From the NCBI GenBank assembly GCA_021816935.1, contig JAKAWR010000001.1, forward strand, positions 248,001-312,000: 64,000 nt of DNA, read 5' to 3'. Origin of the DNA: Actinomycetes bacterium. Lineage in GTDB: Bacteria > Actinomycetota > Acidimicrobiia > Acidimicrobiales > JAMCPL01. A program made the position numbers and the translations under genes. The notes beneath the pieces were generated by a model that saw only the letters and a program-made list of their open reading frames with translations, did no database searches and was not told where the DNA came from. Positions 1 through 8,890 of the stretch are shown one piece after another; positions within the stretch are counted from its first letter, which is position 1; each line of letters starts with the position of its first letter.

Positions 1-127
1 CTATGTGGCGGGTTGCCCGCATCACCCCCGTGTTGCCGTTCGGCGGTGTCCGGGTACCCGGCAATTCTTCTTCCTCGTTTGCATCTTGGCCTCGTTCGAA
101 GGTGGGCAGCCACCGGCACAGCGACCT

Positions 128-1192
128 ATGATTGACAATGTGTTACAACAACCTGGTATGAGGCAGGTATCACCGAGACTTTTCCGCCGCCTTTCACTGG
201 CCGCCGTCCTCGCCTCCTTGGCGCTTCTGGCGTCAGGGGCTTGGGTCCGCCTGTCGGAGTCGGGGCTCGGCTGCTCGGCCTGGCCCGCTTGCACCCATCA
301 CCGCCTCGTCGCCCCCGATCGGTACCACTCCCTGATCGAGTTCAGCAACAGGATGCTCATCACTGCGATGGCCGTGATCTTCCTCGCCGTCCTCGCGGCC
401 GCAATTGCCAGGTCTCCACGCCGTCGCGACCTGCTCTGGCTCTCCACCGGCCTTGCAATCGGTTACGCGGCCGAAGCGGTCCTGGGCGGAATAGCCGTCC
501 TCGCAAAGCTCGCGCCAGCACTCGTGGCCGCGCACCTGATCCTGTCTCTTGTCATCCTTTCCTGCGCCACCGCCCTGCATTGGCGGTCAGCGATCCCCGA
601 CGAGGCTGCCGGCAAGCGCCCCGAACCGGTCCTTCCCCAGCCCGCCATGCTGGGCGCCTACGGCCTGATACCACTATTCTGGGCCTCCGTTGTGATGGGC
701 ACGATCGTCACAGGCAGCGGTCCACACAGCGGGAAGCCAGGTACGCCGCGTTTTCACCTCTCGCTCGGGGGCATGGTGCAGATCCACGCTGCGATCGGCC
801 TTCTCTCCTATGGCCTGGCCCTTGGCCTACTTGCGGCGGTGCTCGCCCAACATTGTCCCCCCCCCGTACAGCGGCGCGCCTTAGCGGTCGTGGTGCTGCT
901 CACCCTCCAGGGTGCCCTGGGATACTCGGTTTGGTTCAGCGCGTTCTCCGTCATTCCGTCCGAACTTCACATTGCCGGGGCCGGATTCGTTCTTGTAGCC
1001 ATCGAACGGTTCAACCTCGGGCTGTTAGCGCACTGCGGCCGACCGGGTAGCGCCGGACTGGCCGAGGCACCCCCAGCGCCCTCCGGTTACGAAGTGCCGG
1101 CGGTACTGGAGACCGCGGAGCCCAGCAGCGCCGCCAACGCGTTCCTTGCCTTCACGAGCTCGCTGACAGAGACCCGCTCGTGCGGGGTGTGA
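128..1192 (+). CDS. ctaA: Heme A synthase, CtaA/COX15 family
   Basis: Multi-TM protein with GAWVRLSESGLGCSAWPAC motif and second half WASVVMGTIVTGSGPHSGKPGTPRFHL; ATG at 128 preferred over upstream ORF start. Confidence 0.88.
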   Translation: MIDNVLQQPGMRQVSPRLFRRLSLAAVLASLALLASGAWVRLSESGLGCSAWPACTHHRLVAPDRYHSLIEFSNRMLITAMAVIFLAVLAAAIARSPRRRDLLWLSTGLAIGYAAEAVLGGIAVLAKLAPALVAAHLILSLVILSCATALHWRSAIPDEAAGKRPEPVLPQPAMLGAYGLIPLFWASVVMGTIVTGSGPHSGKPGTPRFHLSLGGMVQIHAAIGLLSYGLALGLLAAVLAQHCPPPVQRRALAVVVLLTLQGALGYSVWFSAFSVIPSELHIAGAGFVLVAIERFNLGLLAHCGRPGSAGLAEAPPAPSGYEVPAVLETAEPSSAANAFLAFTSSLTETRSCGV

Positions 1193-2307
1193 GCAAGCTC
1201 AGGATCGCCCGGCCCGAAGTTGCACGCCGGGATCCCGGCCTCGAAAAACGTTGCTGCGTCGGTCCAGCCGAGCTTTCCCTTCGGCGGCGCCCCAACCAAC
1301 GACACCAGTGCCGCCAGGAACGGGTTGTCGAGTGAAGGCGGTGCCCCTGATGCCACTTCGATCAGTTCGAAGCTCGCCCGATCCACCCAGTCGAGAGCCG
1401 GAACGCCCGCCCGCCCGGTACCTCCGAAAATGAACGACTCCAGGGCTTCCACCGCAACGGCCGCGTCGCGATCCGGCGCGAAGCGGTAGTTGAGCACGCA
1501 TGACGCCCGGTCCGGCACGACGTTCGTCACCCCTCCACCGTCGACATGCACGGCCTGAAGCTGCTCGTAGTACGTGCAGCCGGCCATCCGCACCTCACGC
1601 CCCGGAAACTCCAGCACCCGCTCGAGAAGGCTGCCCAGCAGGTGAACCGCGTTGACACCGCGCCATGGCCTCGCGGTGTGGGCACTCGCGCCGGCGATGC
1701 GGATCCGCGCCAGCATAGTTCCCTGACAGCCGGCTTCGACCAACCCTCCCGTGGGCTCGCCCACGACCGCAGCGTCCGCCTCGAAGATGTCCGGCCGGGA
1801 AGCTACTAGCCGCCGCAGGCCATTCTCCTCCCGTGTCACCTCCTCGCACGGGTAGAAAATACAGGTGAGCCCAACACTCGGATCGGGTGGGTACATCAAC
1901 AAGTCCAGAAGCACCGCAACAGACGCCTTCGTATCGACCGCGCCCAGCCCGCCGATCCAGGTTTCGCCCGCCCCGCTCGGCTCCCCGCCAGTCCCGCTCC
2001 CAGCCTCGTCGCCCGTAATGCTCGCCGCTACCCCATCCTTGCGCGGCGGGACCGTATCGAGGTGCGCCGCGGCTATAATCCCCGCCCTCCCCTGACACCC
2101 GGGCGAAACCCCTGCCCGGGCGATCACGCAGTCACCGACCCGCTCCACGAGAATGCCGCCGGCAGCGGTGCAGCCCGCCAACATCCCCTCGATCTCAGAA
2201 GCCAGCCTTGCCTCGTTCCGGCTAACGGACGGCACCGACACGAGCTGCCTGAGCAGGCCGGCCAACCGCTCCCCCGTAGCTACATCGTCCACCGATCCAG
2301 TCATCAA
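1087..2307 (-). CDS. dapE: Succinyl-diaminopimelate desuccinylase-like M20 peptidase
   Basis: AAHLDTVPPR, GLGAVDTKASVAV, CEEVTREENGL, VGEPTGG, NVVPDRASCVLNYRFAPD; next to dapD. Confidence 0.85.
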   Translation of the reverse strand: MMTGSVDDVATGERLAGLLRQLVSVPSVSRNEARLASEIEGMLAGCTAAGGILVERVGDCVIARAGVSPGCQGRAGIIAAAHLDTVPPRKDGVAASITGDEAGSGTGGEPSGAGETWIGGLGAVDTKASVAVLLDLLMYPPDPSVGLTCIFYPCEEVTREENGLRRLVASRPDIFEADAAVVGEPTGGLVEAGCQGTMLARIRIAGASAHTARPWRGVNAVHLLGSLLERVLEFPGREVRMAGCTYYEQLQAVHVDGGGVTNVVPDRASCVLNYRFAPDRDAAVAVEALESFIFGGTGRAGVPALDWVDRASFELIEVASGAPPSLDNPFLAALVSLVGAPPKGKLGWTDAATFFEAGIPACNFGPGDPELAHTPHERVSVSELVKARNALAALLGSAVSSTAGTS

Positions 2308-2356
2308 TCTCTACACTACTCCCGCCAGGCCGCCACTCAGAATCCCCGGACAACCG

Positions 2357-3277
2357 TCAGGTGACGAGGCCGTGCTCTCTCAGGATCGACTCCAATGCAG
2401 TCTTGTCATGGCGCTCATCCGGTTCCAACTTGCGCACCACCAGAACGCAGGGCAGGTGGAAATCCCCACCTCCGAACCTACTCCGGCGCTGCCCCTGCAG
2501 TGCAACGCTCCAGGCAGGTATCTCGCCGCGCCCCAGTTCTTCCCCCGTCTCAGCGTCGATAACCGGAATGGACGGATTGAGCAGCGTCCCCTCGCCGAGC
2601 ACCGAACCTTCGCCCACCCGTGCCCCCTGGGTTATCATCGAACGGCTTCCCACGAACACATCATCCCCGATCATCACGGGAGCTGCCTGCGGCGGCTCGA
2701 GTACTCCCCCGATACCGACCCCACCGGCCAGATGAACGCGCTCTCCCACCTGGGCGCACGACCCCACGGTCGCCCAGGTATCCACCATCGACCCTGCGCC
2801 AACGTACGCGCCGATGTTGACAAAGCTCGGCATCAGAACAGAACCGGGCCCGACATACGATCCCCACCGGGCAACCGCACCGGGCACAGCCCTCACTCCA
2901 ATCGCTCCGAAGTCGCTCTTCAGCCGTATACGGTCGAACGCCTCCAGCGCGCCGGCCTGCATCCTGACGGCAGGGAAAACCTTGAACATGAGCAGGATCG
3001 CCTGCTTCAACCAGATCTGCACCTCGGCTTCTCCACCAGCACGAGCGTCCCAGGACGCGACGCGCACATTGCCTCTGTCCAGGAGGTCTCCAACCTGTTC
3101 GAGCAGCTCCGATGCTTCCGGGTCGCCGCACTCGAGCTCTGCCCTCCGTTCCCAGGCATCGCGAACCAACCCGGCCAGGCCGACGTTAGGGTCGCCGGCA
3201 AAGCCAGCGGCGCTCCCCCTGGCGTCTTCTGTCCGGCCTCCCCCGGCCTCCCGATCTGGCGCAGTCGTAACATCCAT
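2357..3277 (-). CDS. dapD: 2,3,4,5-tetrahydropyridine-2,6-dicarboxylate N-succinyltransferase
   Basis: Hexapeptide-repeat protein (GSYVGPGSVLMPSFVNIGAYVGAGSMVDTWATVGSCAQVG); ATG at 3277 preferred; next to dapE. Confidence 0.85.
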   Translation of the reverse strand: MDVTTAPDREAGGGRTEDARGSAAGFAGDPNVGLAGLVRDAWERRAELECGDPEASELLEQVGDLLDRGNVRVASWDARAGGEAEVQIWLKQAILLMFKVFPAVRMQAGALEAFDRIRLKSDFGAIGVRAVPGAVARWGSYVGPGSVLMPSFVNIGAYVGAGSMVDTWATVGSCAQVGERVHLAGGVGIGGVLEPPQAAPVMIGDDVFVGSRSMITQGARVGEGSVLGEGTLLNPSIPVIDAETGEELGRGEIPAWSVALQGQRRSRFGGGDFHLPCVLVVRKLEPDERHDKTALESILREHGLVT

Positions 3278-3403
3278 AGTCCCAAGCAGGATAGCATTCG
3301 CCGGCCCGCGCACAGCCCGCCATCCAACACGTTGGTGGCGTTCGCGGCGCCCCACTTAGGGCCTACCCTCCTTACACTTGCAGGCCTGGCAAGGCTCCGC
3401 CGA

Positions 3404-5482
3404 TTAGACCGGGGCGCTGTCCGCCCCAACGCTGTCGAGCGCCACACGCTCGTCCAGCAGCAACTCCGGCGGGGACGGGACAGCGAAGAGGAATCCCTGC
3501 GCCAGATCGCACCCGAGCGCCTTCAACATTGACAGCTGGTCACGCGTCTCGACTCCCTCTCCGATTACCAGCATATCCAGCGCATGGGCCATATCCACCA
3601 TCGCCTTCACCAGGTGAGATGCACTCTTTGAGGAGCCGAGATCCTGAACGAAGGACTTATCGATCTTCAAGATATCTACCGGCAACCTCTCCAGGTAGGC
3701 AAGCGAAGAGTAGCCCGTCCCGAAGTCGTCCACAGCAATTGCGACACCGAGTTCCTTCAGCTCGCCCAAGACCACCATTGCGGCACCCGGATCCCGCATC
3801 ACCGCACTCTCGGTGATTTCGAGCGTCAGCCGACCCGGAGACAGCCCGGTCTCGCGAAGAACCCGCTTTACGGTCCGGCCGATATCCGGGTGGTCAAGCT
3901 GACGTGCTGATATGTTCACCCCCAAGGCATGGTCTTCGCACCACTGCGTCGGGTCCGCCGCGTCCCACACGCCCGCGTTGGCACAGACCTCTTCCAGCAC
4001 CCACGTCCCGATAGGGACGATCAGGCCGTTCTCCTCTGCCAGCGGCACGAAATCGTCCGGCACGATTACGCCGCGATCGGGATGCCTCCAACGCACCAGC
4101 GCCTCCACCCCGACAATCAGTTGACCACCTATATCGACAATCGGCTGGTACAGCACACGAAACTGCTGCAACTCCACGGCCTTGCGCAGCGAAGTGTCCA
4201 GTTCGATCCGCGACACCGCCTCCCGCCGCATGACCTCTCCGAACACGACCCGCCTTACTGGCCCCGTATTCGCTTCGCCCGCATGCCTGACCGCTGAATC
4301 GGCCCTCGATATGAGGTCGCTTGCAACGCTGTCGCCGGGAGCAGCCACGGCCACACCGAATCGCGGCGTCACGAAAACCTCTCCCTGCGAAGTCAACACC
4401 GGCGATGAGAACGCCTCCGCTACGACCTCAACGTACCGATCCACCGCGCCGTCGACCGGTGCCGGCATCGACGCGAGTATGGCAAGGAAATTATCTGCCC
4501 AGTACCTCCCCACCATGCGGACACCGGCGTCCACGGACACCAGCCTGCCCGCTGCAGCCAGCATCACCTCGTCAACAACCTCTGCACCGTAGGCATTCCT
4601 GATCGAACCCAGGCCATCGAGATTGATGGCCACGACTGCCAAGCCTGCATCCCCGCGCAATGCATCCCTCTCTGCCAGGGCATATGTCAGCTCGTACATC
4701 AGCCGTGCCCTGTTCGGTAAACCTGTCAGCCCGTCGCTCAGGTATGCATCGGCGAGTGCCTGGTTGACCGACGCCTCCCTCCCGATGTCCCGCATGAACC
4801 CCCCGATCCGGTATTCCTCGCCGTACCTCACGGCATAAGCCCGCACCGAAACCTCTATCTCTGAGCCGTCTCTCCTCAGCATCATCATTTTACGGCTCGA
4901 CATACCCTTGCCGTTCCTCCGCACCGCCCTGACCGCTGGATACAAGATCGACGAATCGTAATGTTGCCGGAAACGGGCCGGAATCGCCGTCTCCTTGATG
5001 AGGGTCCCCATAACCTCGTCTGCCTTCCAACCGAGAAGATCCTCTGCTGCGTCGTTCCACCGGACGATACGACCCTCTCCGTCGACCTCCACAAAAGCAT
5101 CGGCGGACACATGGACTATCGAATCGACGAGCGGGCCATCGTTACCCGCCACCTTCGCAGTCCTACGGGCAAGACCGTGATCCGTCTCCACGGACGCGCC
5201 GAATCCCACCCCATAGCCGCCTGGACCATTTGAGCCGCCTGGGCACGCCAGACCCCCTGATCCGCTCGAACCACTCGATCCGTTCACGTCCCCCGAACCG
5301 TTCATACCGCCGGAAACGCTCGCGCCGCTCCTCCCCACTCCGTCAACTTCAGCGTCTCCGCAGACGAACCCATCATCGCCATCGCGTTCGTCGCGACGAC
5401 CGTCATCCTCCACGACTCCTGCCGATTCGCATACCCCTGACTGCCCGCGCTGACCCGCGGGACGCCTTACTTGGATGCCCAC
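3404..5482 (-). CDS. PAS-GGDEF(degenerate)-EAL protein, likely c-di-GMP phosphodiesterase
   Basis: PAS (DAFVEVDGEGRIVRWNDAAEDLLGW), GGDEF-like domain with YWADNF at the active site, EAL (VGVEALVRWRHPDRG, VDDFGTGYSSLAYLERLPVDILKIDKSFV). Confidence 0.88.
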   Translation of the reverse strand: MGIQVRRPAGQRGQSGVCESAGVVEDDGRRDERDGDDGFVCGDAEVDGVGRSGASVSGGMNGSGDVNGSSGSSGSGGLACPGGSNGPGGYGVGFGASVETDHGLARRTAKVAGNDGPLVDSIVHVSADAFVEVDGEGRIVRWNDAAEDLLGWKADEVMGTLIKETAIPARFRQHYDSSILYPAVRAVRRNGKGMSSRKMMMLRRDGSEIEVSVRAYAVRYGEEYRIGGFMRDIGREASVNQALADAYLSDGLTGLPNRARLMYELTYALAERDALRGDAGLAVVAINLDGLGSIRNAYGAEVVDEVMLAAAGRLVSVDAGVRMVGRYWADNFLAILASMPAPVDGAVDRYVEVVAEAFSSPVLTSQGEVFVTPRFGVAVAAPGDSVASDLISRADSAVRHAGEANTGPVRRVVFGEVMRREAVSRIELDTSLRKAVELQQFRVLYQPIVDIGGQLIVGVEALVRWRHPDRGVIVPDDFVPLAEENGLIVPIGTWVLEEVCANAGVWDAADPTQWCEDHALGVNISARQLDHPDIGRTVKRVLRETGLSPGRLTLEITESAVMRDPGAAMVVLGELKELGVAIAVDDFGTGYSSLAYLERLPVDILKIDKSFVQDLGSSKSASHLVKAMVDMAHALDMLVIGEGVETRDQLSMLKALGCDLAQGFLFAVPSPPELLLDERVALDSVGADSAPV

Positions 5483-5657
5483 GCTACTATCCTACAGGGA
5501 AACAACCGAATGTATATGCGTCCACAAACATATTTCACATGGGCACTACAAAACATCGGAACATCTATCGCCTAGGTATCCGGACTCGTATCGTAGCTGC
5601 CCGTTTACCGTCCGTAGGGACTTGCGCCTTCCCTCACAATACCGGTATGTTTCGGGC

Positions 5658-6743
5658 GTGATAACGATAACAGGAACCGCCCAGAAGACTGCGTGGGACG
5701 CCGGCGTCCTGCCCCCGGTCGAAAGAGTCGGACCGGACATATGGTCCATACCGGTACCTATCCCGAACAACCCGTTGCGCTACGTCATCGTCTACGTGAT
5801 CGAACTTCCTAACGGGGTAGCCATCGTCGATGCCGGCTGGAATACCGAGGAGGCGTGGGAGACTCTCAACAACGGCCTTGCGCGGGCAGGAGCGTCGATG
5901 AACGACGTCAAGGCCATCCTGGTTACCCACATCCACCCGGACCACTACGGGTTGGCCGGGCGCGTCCGGGAAGTATCGGGTGGATGGATCGCTCTTCACC
6001 CAGCGGACGCGAAGCTGATTCCCAACAGGTACGTCGACCCACAACAGCTTGTAGAGGAGACGACCCGTTCCTTGAGGAGAACCGGCGTACCGGAGCTGTC
6101 CATAGAAGAGTTGGCCACCGCATCTCTCGCTATCCGCATGTTCGTGTCCACCGCCGAACCGGACGTTCTCCTCGAGGACGGCGATCACGTCGACCTCCCG
6201 GGCATCGACCTGACTGCTCTGTGGACGCCCGGCCACTCGCCCGGGCACCTCTGCTTCTACAGCCAATCGCGGCGCATCCTGCTCGCAGGCGACCACCTTC
6301 TTCCGCGAATCACCCCAATTGTCACGATCCACACGCAACAGGCTCCCGATCCCCTCGGCCAGTATCTCGGCTCTCTGGAGCGCATACGATCCCTCGGGGT
6401 TGACGAGGTATTGCCCGCTCACGAGTACCGGTTCTCCGGCCTTTCCGAGCGGGTGGACCAGCTCCTCGAACACCACGAAAAGCGAATGACCGAGATTGTG
6501 GAGCGACTGTCAGATTCCCCCGGCCTGGCCGGATGGGATCTGACAAGAAGTCTGAGCTGGGCACATGCCTTCAATGAGCTCCCGTTGTACATGCAACGTG
6601 CAGCCGTGGGTGAGGCAATGGCTCATGTGGTCGTCCTCGAACACCGCGGCGTCATTACCCGTCACGGTACCGATCCCGAATGCCTGTACCTCTCCGCAGA
6701 CGCTCCAGGTCCGGAGGACCAACCCGTCCGGGACGCGAAGTAG
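5658..6743 (+). CDS. MBL-fold metallo-hydrolase
   Basis: THIHPDHYGLAG (HxHxDH), TALWTPGHSPGHLCFY, LLAGDHLLP; GTG start at 5658 proposed. Confidence 0.85.
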   Translation: MITITGTAQKTAWDAGVLPPVERVGPDIWSIPVPIPNNPLRYVIVYVIELPNGVAIVDAGWNTEEAWETLNNGLARAGASMNDVKAILVTHIHPDHYGLAGRVREVSGGWIALHPADAKLIPNRYVDPQQLVEETTRSLRRTGVPELSIEELATASLAIRMFVSTAEPDVLLEDGDHVDLPGIDLTALWTPGHSPGHLCFYSQSRRILLAGDHLLPRITPIVTIHTQQAPDPLGQYLGSLERIRSLGVDEVLPAHEYRFSGLSERVDQLLEHHEKRMTEIVERLSDSPGLAGWDLTRSLSWAHAFNELPLYMQRAAVGEAMAHVVVLEHRGVITRHGTDPECLYLSADAPGPEDQPVRDAK

Positions 6744-6918
6744 GGCCGGCCGATCTCGGAGGAGCCCTCAGGGCCGGCGGCGAGCGCGTTGGCGTCCCTG
6801 GTCCGGCTCAACCGCATCGCTCAACGCTAGGCATCCGTACGTAACGGGGGCGGCCCGCCCTAGCCCTGTGACAGTGACCCCGGCTTCGGACATTTCTCTG
6901 TACTAGACTCGGGTTCCT

Positions 6919-7683
6919 GTGCGCAAGATAGCCGTGGCCAACCAGAAGGGCGGGGTGGCAAAGACCACGACCACTCACAACCTGGGCTACGCTCTGGCCG
7001 AAGCCGGCAGGCGGGTTCTCCTCATCGATCTCGATCCTCAGGGTGGACTTACATTCTCTTCCGGCATCGATCCGGAATCGCTTACTCTATCGATACACGA
7101 CGTACTCGTCAAGCGAGCCAAGATTACCGAAGCCCGTATTGCGGTCAGCGCGGACCTGGCTCTCGACCTGCTCCCGTCGAATATCGATCTTGCCGGCGCA
7201 GAGGTGTTCCTACTCACCCGGACGGGAAGGGAGCACGTTCTTGCGCGCGCCCTGAAGCCGATCGCCGAGGACTATGACTTCGCCCTCATCGACTGCCCCC
7301 CGTCTCTTGGCGTACTCACGATCAACGGCCTCACCGCGGCCGACGAGGTCCTTATACCCCTGCAATGCGAGACGCTAAGCCACAGGGGCGTAGGGCAACT
7401 ACTGGAGATCATCCTCGAGGATGTGCGTGCATTTTCCAACCCCTCCTTGCAGGTCCTTGGTGCGGTTGCTACGATGTACGACGGTCGTACCCGCCACGCC
7501 CGGGAGGTGCTCGAGTCGCTGCCTACCCGCTACGGGCTCCCCGTCATCCAGCCGCCCGTGCGCAAGTCGATTCGATTTGCCGAAGCTCCAGCCCGTGGAC
7601 TGTCAATCCTCCAGTACGCCCCCAGCTCGGCCGGGGCCCTTGCCTACCGTGAGCTGGCGGCAGCCCTGCTTGACGGGAGTTGA
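6919..7683 (+). CDS. ParA/Soj-family ATPase
   Basis: MRKIAVANQKGGVAKTTTTHNLGYALAEAG deviant Walker A; DFALIDCPPSLGVLTINGL. Confidence 0.9.
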   Translation: MRKIAVANQKGGVAKTTTTHNLGYALAEAGRRVLLIDLDPQGGLTFSSGIDPESLTLSIHDVLVKRAKITEARIAVSADLALDLLPSNIDLAGAEVFLLTRTGREHVLARALKPIAEDYDFALIDCPPSLGVLTINGLTAADEVLIPLQCETLSHRGVGQLLEIILEDVRAFSNPSLQVLGAVATMYDGRTRHAREVLESLPTRYGLPVIQPPVRKSIRFAEAPARGLSILQYAPSSAGALAYRELAAALLDGS

Positions 7684-7689
7684 ACGCCA

Positions 7690-8295
7690 GTGGTAACCAA
7701 AGAACCCGATCCCCTCGGCCGGCGCGCCGTCTACTGGGTAACCCCCAAGGAGACCACAATGGCGCGGCCAAAGGGTCGGGCCGCGTTCTACACCCGGCCC
7801 GACTCCGATACGGAGTCCCTTCAGGCAGGTGGGTCGCCGGGAGCGACTCCCGGCGCCTCCACCGCAACCAGGCGGTCACAGGCCCGCAACGAGGCACGGG
7901 CGCAATCCGGCCCTGCAGCACGGTCTGCCGGCACCGGCCGCACCGGCGACGCTCGTACCGGACGAGAACCAGCGGCAGGTCAGCGCTGGCGTTCTCCCTT
8001 TGGACGGCCCACCGGACCGTCTCGTCCCGGAAACGCCCCCCGAACCCCGCTACGCGTTCAACCCGGGGCGTCACGACAAACACCCACCGGCATTCACGGC
8101 GTCGACGTCTGCTGCCGCTCATGCGGCGACAGCCGCGTGATCACGGTACCCGAGTTCATCATGTTGCACTGGCCGTTCTGGATCTGGCTCCCGGGCAAGG
8201 GCTACACGCGCCTGATCCGTTGCCCGGGATGCGGCGAACGGAGCTGGATCTCCGCATCCTGGCCATCCGTCAGCGCAAAGCGCCGGCCCGCTTGA
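7690..8295 (+). CDS. Hypothetical protein: Pro/Arg-rich N-terminus, C-terminal CxxC...CxxC zinc-ribbon-like segment
   Basis: 201-aa ORF right after parA; CCRSCGDSRVITVPEF...RLIRCPGCGERSW. Confidence 0.5.
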   Translation: MVTKEPDPLGRRAVYWVTPKETTMARPKGRAAFYTRPDSDTESLQAGGSPGATPGASTATRRSQARNEARAQSGPAARSAGTGRTGDARTGREPAAGQRWRSPFGRPTGPSRPGNAPRTPLRVQPGASRQTPTGIHGVDVCCRSCGDSRVITVPEFIMLHWPFWIWLPGKGYTRLIRCPGCGERSWISASWPSVSAKRRPA

Positions 8296-8411
8296 CCTGC
8301 GGCCCCCTGCTACTGATCGTCGCGTCCCCACCTGTCTCACCCTCGGGACCGTCGCCTCTTCACGCCCTCCTGCCATTTATCCTCACGCCCCAGCTGCTTG
8401 CTCTAATCTAA

Positions 8412-8571
8412 GGGCCCGTGTCATAATTAGTGGGATGATATCCGGCGAGTCAGGGGCGTCATCTGGCAAGGACGAGGACACAGATGTACCAGGGAGTACA
8501 TCGAGGACGAGGACACAGCCAGGGGCGTCATCTGGCCGTCGGGATCGCTCAATTAATTATGACACGGGCCC
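8412..8571 (+). mobile_element. MITE-like element copy 1 (160 bp)
   Basis: Perfect TIRs GGGCCCGTGTCATAATTA/TAATTATGACACGGGCCC, flanked by TAA direct repeats (8409-8411, 8572-8574); near-identical copy at 31002-31162, diverged copy at 47406-47610. Confidence 0.88.
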
Positions 8572-8890
8572 TAACTAGCGCTGGCCTTACGATAACGAGT
8601 CTCTTCGACCGTGCAGCACCCAACACTATGCGCACTTGCCGCAACCTATACTTGACGGTTCGCGGTCATCAGTTGTGCTTGTGGAATTGGTAACGCGTTG
8701 CGTCAGGCGTTACGATTACGGTGACAGAGTGAACCGAATGGCAACGGAGTCCTAGAACTGCATAAGGCAGGCATTCTGGGCTCGATGGTTGGGGATGCAG
8801 GGTCTTGCAGGGTTCCACAACTGGCCCCGACCGATCGAAGGGCATGTCGGCGGTTGCGACCCGATAACCGGTATCAGCACGGGAGGCTGT

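Noticed and set aside
2153-3532. 459-aa plus-strand ORF
   Set aside because: Antisense to dapD/dapE region; no recognisable motif, skewed composition typical of GC-rich shadow ORFs.
8484-8693. 69-aa ORF MYQGVHRGRGHSQGRHLAVGIAQLIM...
   Set aside because: Reads through MITE copy 1 in a non-conserved frame; explained by the repeat.
8690-8713. Inverted repeat GTAACGC-N10-GCGTTAC upstream of GGDEF-EAL gene
   Set aside because: Single 7-bp palindrome with no second copy or known regulator nearby; too weak to report as an operator.
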